NCBI RefSeq assembly: GCF_015207665.1
Contig: NZ_JADEWL010000016.1
Span: 1 to 64,000 of the forward strand
From: Plectonema cf. radiosum LEGE 06105
Lineage (GTDB): Bacteria; Cyanobacteriota; Cyanobacteriia; Cyanobacteriales; Nostocaceae
Reading direction: 5' to 3'
Length of the DNA stretch: 64,000 nucleotides
The translations under genes and the position numbers were made by a program. The notes under the pieces are model-generated. The model had not been told where the DNA came from. It did not search any database and was given only the letters and a program-made list of their open reading frames with translations. Shown here piece after piece: positions 18,344 to 27,942 of this stretch. Each line of letters starts with the position of its first letter. Within the stretch, counting starts at the first letter, position 1.

Positions 18344-18976
18344 ATGGTTGTAACTAATACCCTAGCAGAACAGCGAACCGTACTGCATAACATTAGCTGG
18401 GAAACATTTGAAACCTTGCTAAAAGAAACTGGTGAAGATAGAGCTTCTCAATTTGCTTATGACGGTAGTACCTTAGAAATTATGACTCCGCTTTTTGAAC
18501 ACGAGAATCCGAAGATAAATTTTGACCGTTTTATATTTATTCTCGCTGAAGAAATGAATATAGAAATCAAAAGCGCTGGTTCGACAACTTTAAAAAGAAA
18601 AATTGTGAGAAAAGGCATCGAACCAGATAACTGTTATTATATTCAAAATGAATTAGCCGTCAGAGGAAGAGAAACACTCGACTTAACAAATTATCCAGCA
18701 CCTGATTTAGCAATTGAAATTGATATTACCAGTAGTTGCGTCGATAAATTGGATATTTACTCTGGCTTAGGAGTAAATGAATTGTGGAGATATGACGGTA
18801 AGAATTTAAAATTCTATCAGTTAATAGAAGATGAATATGTGGAATGTGAATTTAGTATTGCTTTTCCTTTAGTGTCGGTAAAAGATATGAGTATATTCAT
18901 CGAACAAAGTAAAATCATGGGAGAAATTGCTTTGCTTAAATCATTTCGGGATTGGGTTCAAAAAAACATCGGATAA
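18344..18976 (+). CDS. Uma2 family (DUF820) putative endonuclease
   Basis: A 210-residue member of the Uma2/DUF820 family, which has a PD-(D/E)XK nuclease fold and is greatly expanded in cyanobacteria; cellular roles are unknown. Family blocks are the WETFETLLKETGE start, EPDNCYYI, and PAPDLAIEIDITSSC followed by KLDIYSGLGVNELWRYD. The start ATG at 18344 (MVVTNTL) is preferred over an upstream TTG because the family domain begins shortly after it. Confidence 0.88.
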   Translation: MVVTNTLAEQRTVLHNISWETFETLLKETGEDRASQFAYDGSTLEIMTPLFEHENPKINFDRFIFILAEEMNIEIKSAGSTTLKRKIVRKGIEPDNCYYIQNELAVRGRETLDLTNYPAPDLAIEIDITSSCVDKLDIYSGLGVNELWRYDGKNLKFYQLIEDEYVECEFSIAFPLVSVKDMSIFIEQSKIMGEIALLKSFRDWVQKNIG

Positions 18977-19101
18977 TTAATAAATTTATATTTTGTATTT
19001 TAATTACCCAAAAAGGCAGTCGGCAGTCGGCAGTAGTAAAAATAACTGGACAGACTGCCCATAGTGGGCTTGTTTAAAGCTATAGTAAGGTTCGTGGCAT
19101 G

Positions 19102-19141
19102 AGAAGTCGGGTTTTGATGATGACTGAAAAACCCGACTTCT
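19102..19141. repeat. Copy of the AGAAGTCGGGTTTT palindrome
   Basis: AGAAGTCGGGTTTT (19102-19115) and its perfect complement AAAACCCGACTTCT (19128-19141) surround a 12-base loop, giving a 14-bp stem ending in T/A runs. It lies in the gap between the Uma2 and CPBP genes. It could act as a terminator and is the most compact copy of the dispersed family. Confidence 0.75.
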
Positions 19142-19279
19142 AATGGTGATATTTATCCCGGTACTTTCCCCAACCTCATCCAAAAATTAAATTATCCTAT
19201 GCTTTTCTTGAGAAAGATGTTCGTAGTGGCGTTTTATTGCGATAATTTCCACAGAAAGCTTGTTAATTCACCCAGATAA

Positions 19280-20857
19280 ATGACACTTAAGCGGATAATT
19301 TTATTTTTATTGACATTAGTAGCGATTTTGTTTTCCGGTTCCTCTTTAATCGGTAGTTGGAACCAACCTCAATTTCAAAGTAAGTTGGAATTATATCAAA
19401 CCAATATTGTACTACTAGCAACTGAATGGCAACCCTCTGATAATCAAGAAAATTTACAAAGCGCAAAAACAGCGATATTAGGTGCAAAACCTCTTGATGC
19501 TGCCTTAAAGCAATATCAACAAGCACGTACCTCAGTTGAAACTAATATACAAAAAGCTCAAAATCAATTATCACAATTGAGTGAAACATCTACCGAAAGC
19601 CTTGCTACACCAAAGCCTGAATCATCCGCTCCTCCCGTAACCAATCTTTCCCCAGTAGTACAGCAGAAACAATTACAGCAAACTATTAATCAACTGCAAA
19701 AAACCCTCGCTGAGTTAGATTTACAAATTGGAATTATCCAAGCAAGTCAAGGTAACAGCGATACAGCTATCAAAACTTGGCAGCAAGTACAAAAAAATCC
19801 CAGCCTCAATCCCCAATTTCGTGAAACGAGTCAGGTATTAATTGCATTGTGGGAGGATTCCCCCCGTGTTTTAGAAGATGCTGAATTATTAATTAAAGAT
19901 AATTTTCAAGGTTGGTTTAGCTATACTGCCTTAGAAAAAACATATCAAATTCAGCAAGACGATAAATCTTTAAATAATCTTAAATTTTTAGAACAACAAG
20001 CCGCAGAAAAAGCCTTACTAAAATTAACTGCGATCGCAACCCTTCCCCTATTAGGAGGATTCATCGGTTTAGGGCTGCTGATTTTCACTTTCGCACAATG
20101 GATAATCAAAGGAAAAGCTGCATTATTAGCTAGAAATGCCGAGGAAAAATGGACAACTCCTTGGGATGGTCAAACCATTTTACAGGTTTTTGTAGTCGGC
20201 TTTTTCTTAATGGGGCAACTAGTCGTACCCTTAGCCTTACAACTTCTTCCCATACCTCATCCCGTCGGTAACGTGCGACTCCAAGCTTTATACGTGTTGC
20301 TTAGCTATACACTCGTTGCGAGTGGTTCCCTATTAGTATTGTATTTATCAATCAAACAATATTTACCCCTTGCCGAAGATTGGTTTAGCTTTCGTTTATG
20401 GGATGGGTGGTTGCTATGGGGAATCGGTGGTTATTGTGCAGCAACTCCCATAGTTGTAATCATTTCTTTAGTTAATCAACAACTTTGGCAAGGTCAAGGT
20501 GGTAGTAACCCCCTACTACAAATAGTTTTAGAAAGTCAAGATAATCTGGCATTATTGCTATTTTTCTCGACAGCTGCCATTGCTGCACCCTTATTTGAAG
20601 AATTTTTATTTCGCGGATTTTTGCTCCCCTCCCTAACTCGCTACTTACCAGTATGGGGATCAATACTTCTTTCTAGTTTCTTGTTTGCTGCTGCTCACCT
20701 GAGCTTATCCGAAATTTTACCACTTACAGCATTGGGAATCGTCCTTGGGGTAGTCTATTCGCGATCGCGAAATCTTCTTGCTCCCATGCTTCTCCACAGT
20801 CTTTGGAATAGTGGCACTCTACTGAGTTTATTTCTTCTGGGTAATAGTACTAATTGA
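19280..20857 (+). CDS. CPBP (CAAX/Abi) family intramembrane metalloprotease with large N-terminal extension
   Basis: A 525-residue membrane protein. The C-terminal CPBP domain (about 390-520) carries EEFLFRG (the EExxxR motif), FAAAH and HSLWN, the glutamate/histidine set of glutamic-type intramembrane proteases. Upstream are a signal-like helix, a roughly 200-residue soluble helical region with coiled-coil character (QQKQLQQTINQLQKTLAELD), and several membrane helices from about 250 on. The domain order matches large cyanobacterial CPBP proteins. Substrate unknown. Confidence 0.87.
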   Translation: MTLKRIILFLLTLVAILFSGSSLIGSWNQPQFQSKLELYQTNIVLLATEWQPSDNQENLQSAKTAILGAKPLDAALKQYQQARTSVETNIQKAQNQLSQLSETSTESLATPKPESSAPPVTNLSPVVQQKQLQQTINQLQKTLAELDLQIGIIQASQGNSDTAIKTWQQVQKNPSLNPQFRETSQVLIALWEDSPRVLEDAELLIKDNFQGWFSYTALEKTYQIQQDDKSLNNLKFLEQQAAEKALLKLTAIATLPLLGGFIGLGLLIFTFAQWIIKGKAALLARNAEEKWTTPWDGQTILQVFVVGFFLMGQLVVPLALQLLPIPHPVGNVRLQALYVLLSYTLVASGSLLVLYLSIKQYLPLAEDWFSFRLWDGWLLWGIGGYCAATPIVVIISLVNQQLWQGQGGSNPLLQIVLESQDNLALLLFFSTAAIAAPLFEEFLFRGFLLPSLTRYLPVWGSILLSSFLFAAAHLSLSEILPLTALGIVLGVVYSRSRNLLAPMLLHSLWNSGTLLSLFLLGNSTN

Positions 20858-21749
20858 CACTTATTAGATACAGTTGTCAAGATAAAAAAAAACTGCATTA
20901 ATTATGTGTAACAAATTTGCGATTGATATTCACTATAGGGAATCTAGAGAAATTTTTGATTGCGAGCATAAATGCTCAACACAATAGCAATCTAAAAGAT
21001 TATGTTAGAGATATAACTGAGTATCTAAGTAAGCATATTAGTTTTTATTGATTAATTTCAGTCCTTGTGGAGATGTGGATTATTTTTAATTGGCATATTC
21101 TACATTTATAAATCAATAGAATATCAGAACGAAAAAGCAGGATATATTGAGTTGTTCCGATAGAAATCTACTTGTAGATGTAATCAGGTCTCAGGCTAGT
21201 TTTAGGGTTTGGAAAAGTCCGGAATGTTTTAAGAAGGACTTGTAAAACTGAATATGACATTGCTAATGGGTGGCAAATATTGCAATTCATTGTTTTTTCG
21301 TAAAAATCTGCCGCAAAATGGCAGAAACCAGCAAGATAAAAGCTGTAAAAAAATATACAAATAAGAATATCTTGAATACAAGCAAGTTAAAACATAGTTA
21401 GAGCTTGCTTGTGTTAAACCATTATTCACTTATTCCAAACTTGATGATATAGCAATCCTAAATGATTTGTAAGAAATTTATATATAATCTGGCGGTTAAA
21501 ACCGCTACTACACAAACGAAGTCCACCTGCGTGGACTTAATTAAATAACCCGCGCAGGCGGGTTTTGTTTGTGTAGCTGCGACTTCCAGTCGCCAGGTAT
21601 GAGTCAAATTTTACTTCTATTCCCAACTTTGAATCTAAGTACTTTCTCACATCTCAATTCGGATTGCTATAGTAATCGGTTATAGATCGATACTATCAGT
21701 ATAAATCAGTGGCTGCAATTTTATATTTTTATTCTTAAGGAGAAGCGAT
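20858..21749. other. Long intergenic region with a multi-hairpin repeat
   Basis: 892 bp without a convincing gene. A 66-codon minus-strand frame (21229-21429) has no family features and is probably chance. The main structure is the palindromic element at 21491-21594. AAGGAG just before 21750 belongs to the next gene. Confidence 0.55.
21491..21594. repeat. Three-hairpin palindromic element of 104 bp
   Basis: An outer perfect 10-bp pair (CTACACAAAC at 21508-21517 with GTTTGTGTAG at 21567-21576) encloses two perfect hairpins, AAGTCCAC-CTGC-GTGGACTT and AACCCGC-GCAG-GCGGGTT. GGCG/CGCC words close the ends. It has the form of a dispersed cruciform repeat and is non-coding. Confidence 0.75.
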
Positions 21750-22025
21750 ATGGCAAAACTCACTCCCTCTCACGCTACCAAGCAATTAATCGCTGGTTAC
21801 TGCGGAATTATTTTTGGCGGTTTTGGGATTCATAAATTTGTTTTGGGATACGCTCCCGAAGGCTTAATTACGATAATTATTTCCGTAATTGGCGGTTATT
21901 TTACCTACGGGTTGACTTTTTTAATTATGCAGCTTGTAGGTTTAATTGAAGGAATGATTTATCTGAATAAATCTCACGATGATTTCGTTGGTACCTATTT
22001 CATGAACAAGCAAGGCTGGTTTTAG
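21750..22025 (+). CDS. TM2 domain membrane protein
   Basis: A 91-residue protein with the TM2 domain: two membrane helices joined by a short turn, with the family-type GYCGIIFGGFGIHKFVLGY start and a second helix ending in LVGLIEGMIYL. TM2 proteins are widespread in bacteria, and their role is not established. AAGGAG seven bases before ATG is a strong ribosome binding site. It is not part of an operon. Confidence 0.88.
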   Translation: MAKLTPSHATKQLIAGYCGIIFGGFGIHKFVLGYAPEGLITIIISVIGGYFTYGLTFLIMQLVGLIEGMIYLNKSHDDFVGTYFMNKQGWF

Positions 22026-22393
22026 AAAAACGACAAAGTTGTCCTCATATCTTTATTTATAATCAATATTTCTGATGTTTACTTTGTATTAGCTGCAATA
22101 TTTCTGGAAACTTACAACTAAATTACACATCTAGTTGTGTTCTATTAAATAGCTATAAATTAGATAATTGAAAAATCAAAAATACAGCTATTTTTTCTAA
22201 TTTGTCGGGAAATTCTCAGAAGTCTCATAAGTTATTATGACAAATTAATAATTTGGATGCGTATAGATGTAGATATCCAAATTTTGTCGTTAAAATGAGA
22301 ATATGATTCCTGACAATTGAAAAATTATCTTTTAGATTATTTCTTCAATATATCTAAATAGACAACATAATATTTCTACCCTGCTCGCTACCG
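22026..22393. other. AT-rich intergenic region
   Basis: 368 bp without a gene. Two weak inverted repeats are visible: AATAGCT near 22148 with AGCTATT near 22187, and AATTTGTC (22199-22206) with GACAAATT (22239-22246). They may mark the end of the TM2 transcript. Nothing else recognised. Confidence 0.45.
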
Positions 22394-22579
22394 ATGTTTA
22401 AACGTAAAAATCTCACCTTAGTAATGCTTACTTGCTTGGGTATGGGTTATTTTTTGGCAATGTCTAGTTTGTCAATAAATCCCTTTCTTAAAAGCCAAGC
22501 AGCTTTAATTCCATTCCAAATAAGTGTTGTGATTTACTTCACTTATCTGCGTTGGCATCGTCACAAAGAATTTAGTTAG
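22394..22579 (+). CDS. Small membrane protein, unknown function
   Basis: A 61-residue protein with two hydrophobic segments (LTLVMLTCLGMGYFLAMSS and LIPFQISVVIYFTYL) and basic ends (MFKRKN..., WHRHK). It has the character of a real small membrane protein, but the ribosome binding site is weak and I recognise no family. It ends 173 bases before the P-type ATPase on the same strand. Confidence 0.45.
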   Translation: MFKRKNLTLVMLTCLGMGYFLAMSSLSINPFLKSQAALIPFQISVVIYFTYLRWHRHKEFS

Positions 22580-22660
22580 ATAATTGGTAAAATATTCAAT
22601 TTTTATTTAGTTTTCACTAATTTTACAAAAATTCATCCCAAAGACATTCGGTCATAAGTC

Positions 22661-22742
22661 CGGATTTCGCTTACCCTCGAAGTAGGGGCAATCATAATGT
22701 GATGTCCCAAAAGACGGCATCCTTGTTTTCATAGCGAATCCG
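22661..22742 (+). promoter_or_regulatory. Structured leader before the copper-type ATPase gene
   Basis: CGGATTTCGCT (22661-22671) pairs with AGCGAATCCG (22733-22742), leaving one bulged base. Inside are smaller pairings, CCCT/AGGG around CGAAGT and GATG/CATC around 22701-22722. The closing arm ends 10 bases before the ATG, so folding could cover the ribosome binding region. I cannot match it to a known riboswitch. Confidence 0.4.
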
Positions 22743-22752
22743 AACATTTTCC

Positions 22753-25152
22753 ATGCAACTTGCACCGAAAAAAAATCAAGCCCAAACTACGCTCCACACC
22801 AACAATAAAATTACCCTTGATGTCGAGGGTATGAAATGTGCTGGTTGTGTAAGAGCAGTAGAAAAGCAATTAACTCAATTTCCAGGAGTCAACAATGCCT
22901 CTGTGAACTTAGCAACTGGGGTAGCGGTGGTAGACTCAAAAGAATTGACAATAGATGCCGACGCATTAGCTTCGGAATTGACAGCCGCTGGATTTCCCAG
23001 TAAACCCCGCAAACCACGTACACAAACAGATAGCGCTCAAGCTTTAAAAGCAGCTGAAGAAAAAAAGCGCCAAGAAATGCAATCTGCTCGGAGACAGTTG
23101 ATAATTTCTGTATTGCTGTTGGTGCTTTCCGGAATCGGACACTTGAGTAATCTTGGTGGTTTAAAAATTCCAGCGCTACATAATATCTGGTTACACTTTG
23201 GATTAGCAACAGTAGCGATATTCATCCCAGGTCGTTCTATTTTAATCGATGGTTGGTTGGGTTTGCGACGCAATGCACCCAATATGAACACTTTAGTGGC
23301 ATTAGGAACTCTAAGTGCATATATTGCCAGCGTAGTCGCCTTACTATTTCCTCAACTGGGTTGGGAATGTTTCTTCGACGAACCAGTAATGATATTAGGG
23401 TTTATTCTTTTGGGACGTACTTTAGAAAAACAAGCTAGAAATCGCGCTTCTGCTGCATTCCAAGAATTACTTTCACTCAAACCCTCAGTTGCTCGATTAA
23501 TAGCCAAAGACAATGGCGATAATAATCATCAAACCAGGGAAATCATCGAAATTCCCGCAGAACAAGTCCGAATTGGTGAATGGTTACAAGTGCTTCCAGG
23601 AGACAAAATTGCCGTTGATGGTGAAATAGTCGAAGGGAAAACAGCTATTGATCAATCCATGCTCACCGGAGAATCAGCACCAGTCCCCAAAGCAGTGGGA
23701 GACAAAGTAAGCGCGGGAACCATCAACCAGTCGGGAACCATTGTTGTTCAGACAACTCGTACCGGAGACGATACAACCGTAGCCCAAATCGTTAGTTTGG
23801 TAGAAACAGCACAAATTCGTAAAGCACCCGTACAAAGATTAGCCGATACTGTAGCCGGTTACTTTACCTACGGTGTTTTAAGTACTGCATTACTAACATT
23901 TATATTTTGGTACTTTATCGGCACTCACATTTGGCACGATATCGCCGCATCAGTGCTTACCCCCTCACATTCAATCCACAGTTATATTCATACCTCAACC
24001 CCAATCCATTATTCCCCAATATTAATTAGTTTAAAATTGGCGATCGCGGTAATGGTAGTTGCTTGTCCTTGTGCTTTAGGACTTGCTACACCTACAGCAA
24101 TTTTAGTCGGAACAGGTATCGGTGCGGAACGAGGTTTATTAATTAAAGGTGGCGATGTTTTAGAAAAGGTTCATCAATTAAAGACCATAGTTTTTGATAA
24201 AACTGGTACCCTAACTACTGGAAATCCTACCGTCACCGACTGCATTCCCATCGACGAGCAAAGTACTGCTGATTGCATAATTAAGTTAGCTTCCGCTGTA
24301 GAAAGCGGTAGCCAACATCCTTTAGCAAAGGCAATTTTAGATAAAGCAAAAAAGCAAGAATTATCCATCCCCCCAGCGACAGATTTTCATACAGAACCGG
24401 GATTTGGCGTATCTGCTGTAGTCGAAGGCAGCACTGTACTATTAGGTAGTTGGGAATGGCTGAACTTGAACGGGATTGAAATTAACGAAACCATCCAAAA
24501 GCAAATTCAAACCTTAGCCAAAACTGGTAAAACAGTAATTGGTGTCGCAACTGGGGGTAAAATTGCTGGATTGATTGCCGTTCAAGATACCTTAAGAGCA
24601 GATGCCCTTTCGACAGTAGAGCAACTTCGTTCTCAGGGATTGCGAGTCATCTTACTCAGCGGTGATACTCAAGAAGCCGCCTTAGCTACAGCCCTCGCAT
24701 TAGGATTAGACCCTAATGATACTATCGCAGGTATTCCTCCCGCAAAAAAAGCAGCAGTCATTGAATCACTGCAAAATTCTCATCCTCAATCCCTTGTGGC
24801 AATGGTTGGAGATGGAATCAACGATGCACCAGCTTTATCAACAGCTGATGTCGGTATTTCCTTACATTCCGGAACCGATGTCGCAATGGAAACTGCCCAA
24901 ATCGTATTAATGCGAGATAAATTGCAAGATGTTGTCGAAGCGATCGCCCTTAGTCGAGCTACCTTCAACAAAATTCGTCAAAATTTATTCTGGGCATTTG
25001 CATACAATATATTAGGAATTCCTTTGGCTGCTGGTGTATTGTTACCGAGCCTCGGCTTTATTCTTAATCCCGGAGGTGCTGCGGCTTTAATGGCTTTTAG
25101 CTCCGTTAGTGTAGTTACGAACTCCCTTCTGTTAAGAAGATTTGCTTTATAA
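22753..25152 (+). CDS. Heavy-metal (copper-type) P1B-ATPase
   Basis: A 799-residue cation pump. An N-terminal HMA domain carries GMKCAGC (Cys29 and Cys32). The membrane metal site is CPC at residues 438-440, the phosphorylation site is DKTGT (Asp482), and the nucleotide-domain motifs SGSQHPL and GDGINDAPAL are present. CPC with a GMxCxxC domain indicates Cu(I) transport (P1B-1). Cyanobacteria have two such pumps, CtaA (plasma membrane import) and PacS (thylakoid); the sequence alone does not tell me which this is. A structured leader precedes it. Confidence 0.93.
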   Translation: MQLAPKKNQAQTTLHTNNKITLDVEGMKCAGCVRAVEKQLTQFPGVNNASVNLATGVAVVDSKELTIDADALASELTAAGFPSKPRKPRTQTDSAQALKAAEEKKRQEMQSARRQLIISVLLLVLSGIGHLSNLGGLKIPALHNIWLHFGLATVAIFIPGRSILIDGWLGLRRNAPNMNTLVALGTLSAYIASVVALLFPQLGWECFFDEPVMILGFILLGRTLEKQARNRASAAFQELLSLKPSVARLIAKDNGDNNHQTREIIEIPAEQVRIGEWLQVLPGDKIAVDGEIVEGKTAIDQSMLTGESAPVPKAVGDKVSAGTINQSGTIVVQTTRTGDDTTVAQIVSLVETAQIRKAPVQRLADTVAGYFTYGVLSTALLTFIFWYFIGTHIWHDIAASVLTPSHSIHSYIHTSTPIHYSPILISLKLAIAVMVVACPCALGLATPTAILVGTGIGAERGLLIKGGDVLEKVHQLKTIVFDKTGTLTTGNPTVTDCIPIDEQSTADCIIKLASAVESGSQHPLAKAILDKAKKQELSIPPATDFHTEPGFGVSAVVEGSTVLLGSWEWLNLNGIEINETIQKQIQTLAKTGKTVIGVATGGKIAGLIAVQDTLRADALSTVEQLRSQGLRVILLSGDTQEAALATALALGLDPNDTIAGIPPAKKAAVIESLQNSHPQSLVAMVGDGINDAPALSTADVGISLHSGTDVAMETAQIVLMRDKLQDVVEAIALSRATFNKIRQNLFWAFAYNILGIPLAAGVLLPSLGFILNPGGAAALMAFSSVSVVTNSLLLRRFAL

Positions 25153-25480
25153 TTTCTAAAATCCTCCTTTAGAGATATTCTTTATGAACAAAATATCTGT
25201 TTGACTCATCTCAGGTTAAACTAGGTCAGTAGTATTGTGTGACGTTTCTCACATTAATCAATGGTTAAATCAGTGAACAGTCAACAGTTAAGCTAAAAGG
25301 CATCTAAATCATATATTAAGGCTGGCTCTCAACTGATAACTGATACCTGATAACTGAAATTGAAACGTTTCTTCGAGCTGAATCAATCTTCCAGAGTAAA
25401 ACATTACCGTTCTACTTTTGCAATCAAAATCAAGATTGGAGATAGATAGCAGCTGTTAACCACTAAGTAATGGTTCGATA
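25153..25480. other. Intergenic region
   Basis: 328 bp without a gene between the ATPase and the FHA gene. There are a few STRR-like words (CTGATAACTGATACCTGATAA region near 25336) and no clear hairpin. Nothing further recognised. Confidence 0.4.
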
Positions 25481-25999
25481 ATGGCAATAAACAAACAATA
25501 CCGAATCTTGATTGCTGACAGTTCAACCGATTGTAGCAACGATAAATCTATGGCAGTACAATCGAATGAAACTCATATCTTGATTATAGAAGACGACCAG
25601 GGACGTAAAGAATTTACCTTAGAAAGTCCCCTTTATTCTATTGGTAGAGATCGTGATTGCGATATTCACTTAGTATCGCAATTCGTCTCCCGTCGTCACG
25701 CAACTTTAGTGAAATTACCAAGAGAAGATGATAATGAGAAGCGATACTATTACCGGATTGTAGATGGTGACATCAAAGGTAAGGCAAGTTCTAACGGTTT
25801 GATGATTAACGGACGCAGCAAAGTACCCGCTCACGACCTAAAAAATGAAGATGAAGTGGTATTTGGTCCCCAAGTACGTGCTATCTATTATTTACTTCAA
25901 CGGGATGCAACTCAAACTGGGCAAATGGATGCCAGTGAATATGATATTACGTTAATAAACCCCAGTATGACCGAAGATGCGGAAGATACTGAGGATTAG
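25481..25999 (+). CDS. FHA domain protein
   Basis: A 172-residue protein with one forkhead-associated domain at about residues 45-135: the IGRDRDCDIHL strand, SRRHATL (the phosphothreonine-binding Ser/Arg/His region), SSNGLMINGR and EDEVVFGP. FHA domains bind phosphothreonine peptides, usually in Ser/Thr kinase signalling. The N-terminal 40 residues and acidic tail (TEDAEDTED) are outside the domain. No kinase is adjacent. Confidence 0.9.
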   Translation: MAINKQYRILIADSSTDCSNDKSMAVQSNETHILIIEDDQGRKEFTLESPLYSIGRDRDCDIHLVSQFVSRRHATLVKLPREDDNEKRYYYRIVDGDIKGKASSNGLMINGRSKVPAHDLKNEDEVVFGPQVRAIYYLLQRDATQTGQMDASEYDITLINPSMTEDAEDTED

Positions 26000-26021
26000 A
26001 AACTTATACAGAGATATAGAT

Positions 26022-26088
26022 GCCAAAATTTGAGGACACTGCTGCAATCAGGTTGACCGACGTTGTAGCAACTGTCCAAAATTTTGGC
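26022..26088. terminator. Long inverted repeat between convergent genes
   Basis: GCCAAAATTT-x-x-GGACA near 26022-26038 pairs with TGTCC-AA-AATTTTGGC at 26073-26088, with weaker pairing inside (CTGCAA/TTGTAGCA). It lies between the FHA gene and the convergent 26116 gene, so a bidirectional terminator is likely. Confidence 0.55.
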
Positions 26089-26115
26089 GCTTACCGATAG
26101 TGAATCAACACATCC

Positions 26116-26463
26116 TCAAGTAGCAAAAGTCTCAACTAAATTCCAGTAACGGGAATCTTCAATAACTTGTTTCATATATTCAAACACTTGTCGGCAATGA
26201 TTTTCAACTTGGAGTGGTAATTCTTCATTTTTAAAAACTAAACTCATCTTGGTTTCTGTTTGAGTAGCCGTACTTTTATCGATAAGTACTTCTATCGTCA
26301 CAAATTTTGAAAAAGGAACGCTACCAGGTATCTCCCGTGCCAGAATATAATCGGATGTATAGTACTGCACATCCAAATTACATTGTTGTAGAAGTTCCAC
26401 AACTAGCGGTTGGAGATGGTCTATGGGAAGAGAAACAATATATGAACAGGTATAGCGAGCCAT
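26116..26463 (-). CDS. Conserved-looking protein of unknown function
   Basis: A 115-residue protein predicted to be alpha/beta (MARYTCSYIVSLPIDHLQPLVVELLQQC..., then KFVTIEVLIDKSTATQTETKMSLVFKN). There is no signal or membrane segment. The pattern resembles a small START/polyketide-cyclase-like or ferredoxin-like fold, but I cannot assign it. Start is ATG at 26463. Confidence 0.65.
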   Translation of the reverse strand: MARYTCSYIVSLPIDHLQPLVVELLQQCNLDVQYYTSDYILAREIPGSVPFSKFVTIEVLIDKSTATQTETKMSLVFKNEELPLQVENHCRQVFEYMKQVIEDSRYWNLVETFAT

Positions 26464-26721
26464 ACTAGCCCCAAGCCTTATACTTATAACACTCCGTCCA
26501 TCCTATAATACCTAGCCCTATAAAAGCTAAACAATTACAGATTGATTAAGGAATAAAACACTGATTAAAAGGGCAATATTACGAATATTCCAGTCAGGGT
26601 AAAGGATGTAGAATTTGTAACAACAAGATTTTTTTGTTTTGACCGGCGTAATATTTTTCTTAGTCCTGTGGGTTACAGGTTCTCAAACCGAGTAAAATAG
26701 TGTTTTGGTGCAGGTAAACAT

Positions 26722-27642
26722 ATGAAAGTCGCAATTACTGGAGCAACAGGATTTGTTGGCAGTCGTTTGGTAGAACGATTGCTTGATCAGGATATAAAAG
26801 TACTGGTTTTAACTCGCGATACCAACCGCGCTCAAAAACTTTTCCCTTTTAGTGCTTATCCCAATGTCGAAATTGCCGCTTATACACCAAATACATCTGG
26901 TTCCTGGCAAAATCAAATAGCTAGTTGTGAAGGTATAGTAAATCTTGCAGGCTCACCTATTAGCGAAGGACGTTGGACGAGCGATCGCAAACAGTCGATT
27001 CTTAACAGTCGTAAGTTAACTACCCAAAAAATTGTTGAAGCTATAGCGAATAGTACGACTAAACCAAAGGTATTAGTAAATGCCTCTGCTGTAGGTTACT
27101 ATGGTACCAGTGAAAATGCCACATTTGATGAAAATAGTACAAGCGGCAGCGATTTTCTCGCTCAAGTTTGTCAGGATTGGGAAGCAGAAGCCCAGAAAGT
27201 TACCGATAGTGGCGTGCGACTGGTAATTTTAAGATTTGGTATTGTACTGGGAATGGGTGGTGCGCTTGGTAAAATGATTACCCCATTTAAACTGTTTGCG
27301 GGAGGCCCTATCGGTAGCGGCGAGCAATGGTTCTCGTGGATTCACATAGATGACATAGTAAATTTAATACTACAGTCTTTGACTGACTCAGAAATGTCTG
27401 GTGTATATAATGCCACTGCTCCCCATCCCGTCCGCATGGCAGAATTATCTACAACTATGGGGGAAGTGATGAATCGTCCTTCTTGGTTACCCGTTCCAGA
27501 ATTTGCAATCGAAGCCATGTTAGGTGATGGTGCGGTGGTAGTATTGGAAGGTCAAAAAGTTTTACCTCAACGCACTTTGCAAAGCGGTTTTAAATACGAA
27601 TATCCCGACTTAAAGCCAGCTTTAGAAGAAATTCTCAAATAA
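26722..27642 (+). CDS. TIGR01777 family NAD(P)-dependent epimerase-like protein
   Basis: A 306-residue extended short-chain dehydrogenase/reductase. It begins with the nucleotide-binding GATGFVGSRL (residues 7-16) and has the family blocks NLAGSPISEGRWT, VNASAVGYYG, FLAQVCQDWE and SWIHIDD, plus a C-terminal DUF1731-type tail (GQKVLPQRTLQSGFKY). Bacterial members (YfcH; SulA-like in cyanobacteria, Giant Chloroplast 1 in plants) are linked to cell or plastid division. That role is inferred from homology; the reaction is unknown. Confidence 0.9.
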   Translation: MKVAITGATGFVGSRLVERLLDQDIKVLVLTRDTNRAQKLFPFSAYPNVEIAAYTPNTSGSWQNQIASCEGIVNLAGSPISEGRWTSDRKQSILNSRKLTTQKIVEAIANSTTKPKVLVNASAVGYYGTSENATFDENSTSGSDFLAQVCQDWEAEAQKVTDSGVRLVILRFGIVLGMGGALGKMITPFKLFAGGPIGSGEQWFSWIHIDDIVNLILQSLTDSEMSGVYNATAPHPVRMAELSTTMGEVMNRPSWLPVPEFAIEAMLGDGAVVVLEGQKVLPQRTLQSGFKYEYPDLKPALEEILK

Positions 27643-27643
27643 G

Positions 27644-27671
27644 CGAGTAGGGAGTAGGGAGTAGGGGTAGG
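27644..27671. repeat. GGGAGTA heptamer repeat
   Basis: Three to four GAGTAGG units directly after the epimerase stop, another STRR family member also seen at 11022-11047 and, on the other strand, 41993-42015. Confidence 0.7.
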
Positions 27672-27942
27672 GAATCTTGTAAATACCTAAAAATTTGGAA
27701 GCGAATATATTTTGCTAACGCTACAGGAAAGTTACTATTCATCACTAGAGAGCGAGACGCTCCCACTACAAATATAAGAATCCAGTTTGAGCAGTATATA
27801 GTAGAGAAAACTTCAGTTATAGCGGTAGCCACAATTGTTAGGACATTTCTCTGTTAAGAGTACCCTGTTGCTTTAGGAGCAAAATATAATGTCCTAACCA
27901 ATATGACCATTGCCATAAAACAAAAATAAGTAAAACTCCCTA

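Noticed and set aside
21229..21429. Minus-strand frame of 66 codons in the long gap
   Set aside because: Looks random (many aromatic and Ser residues); no supporting start.
22661..22742. Glutamine-type (glnA/downstream-peptide) riboswitch
   Set aside because: GAAGTAGG is present, but the rest of the consensus is missing and the gene is a metal pump.
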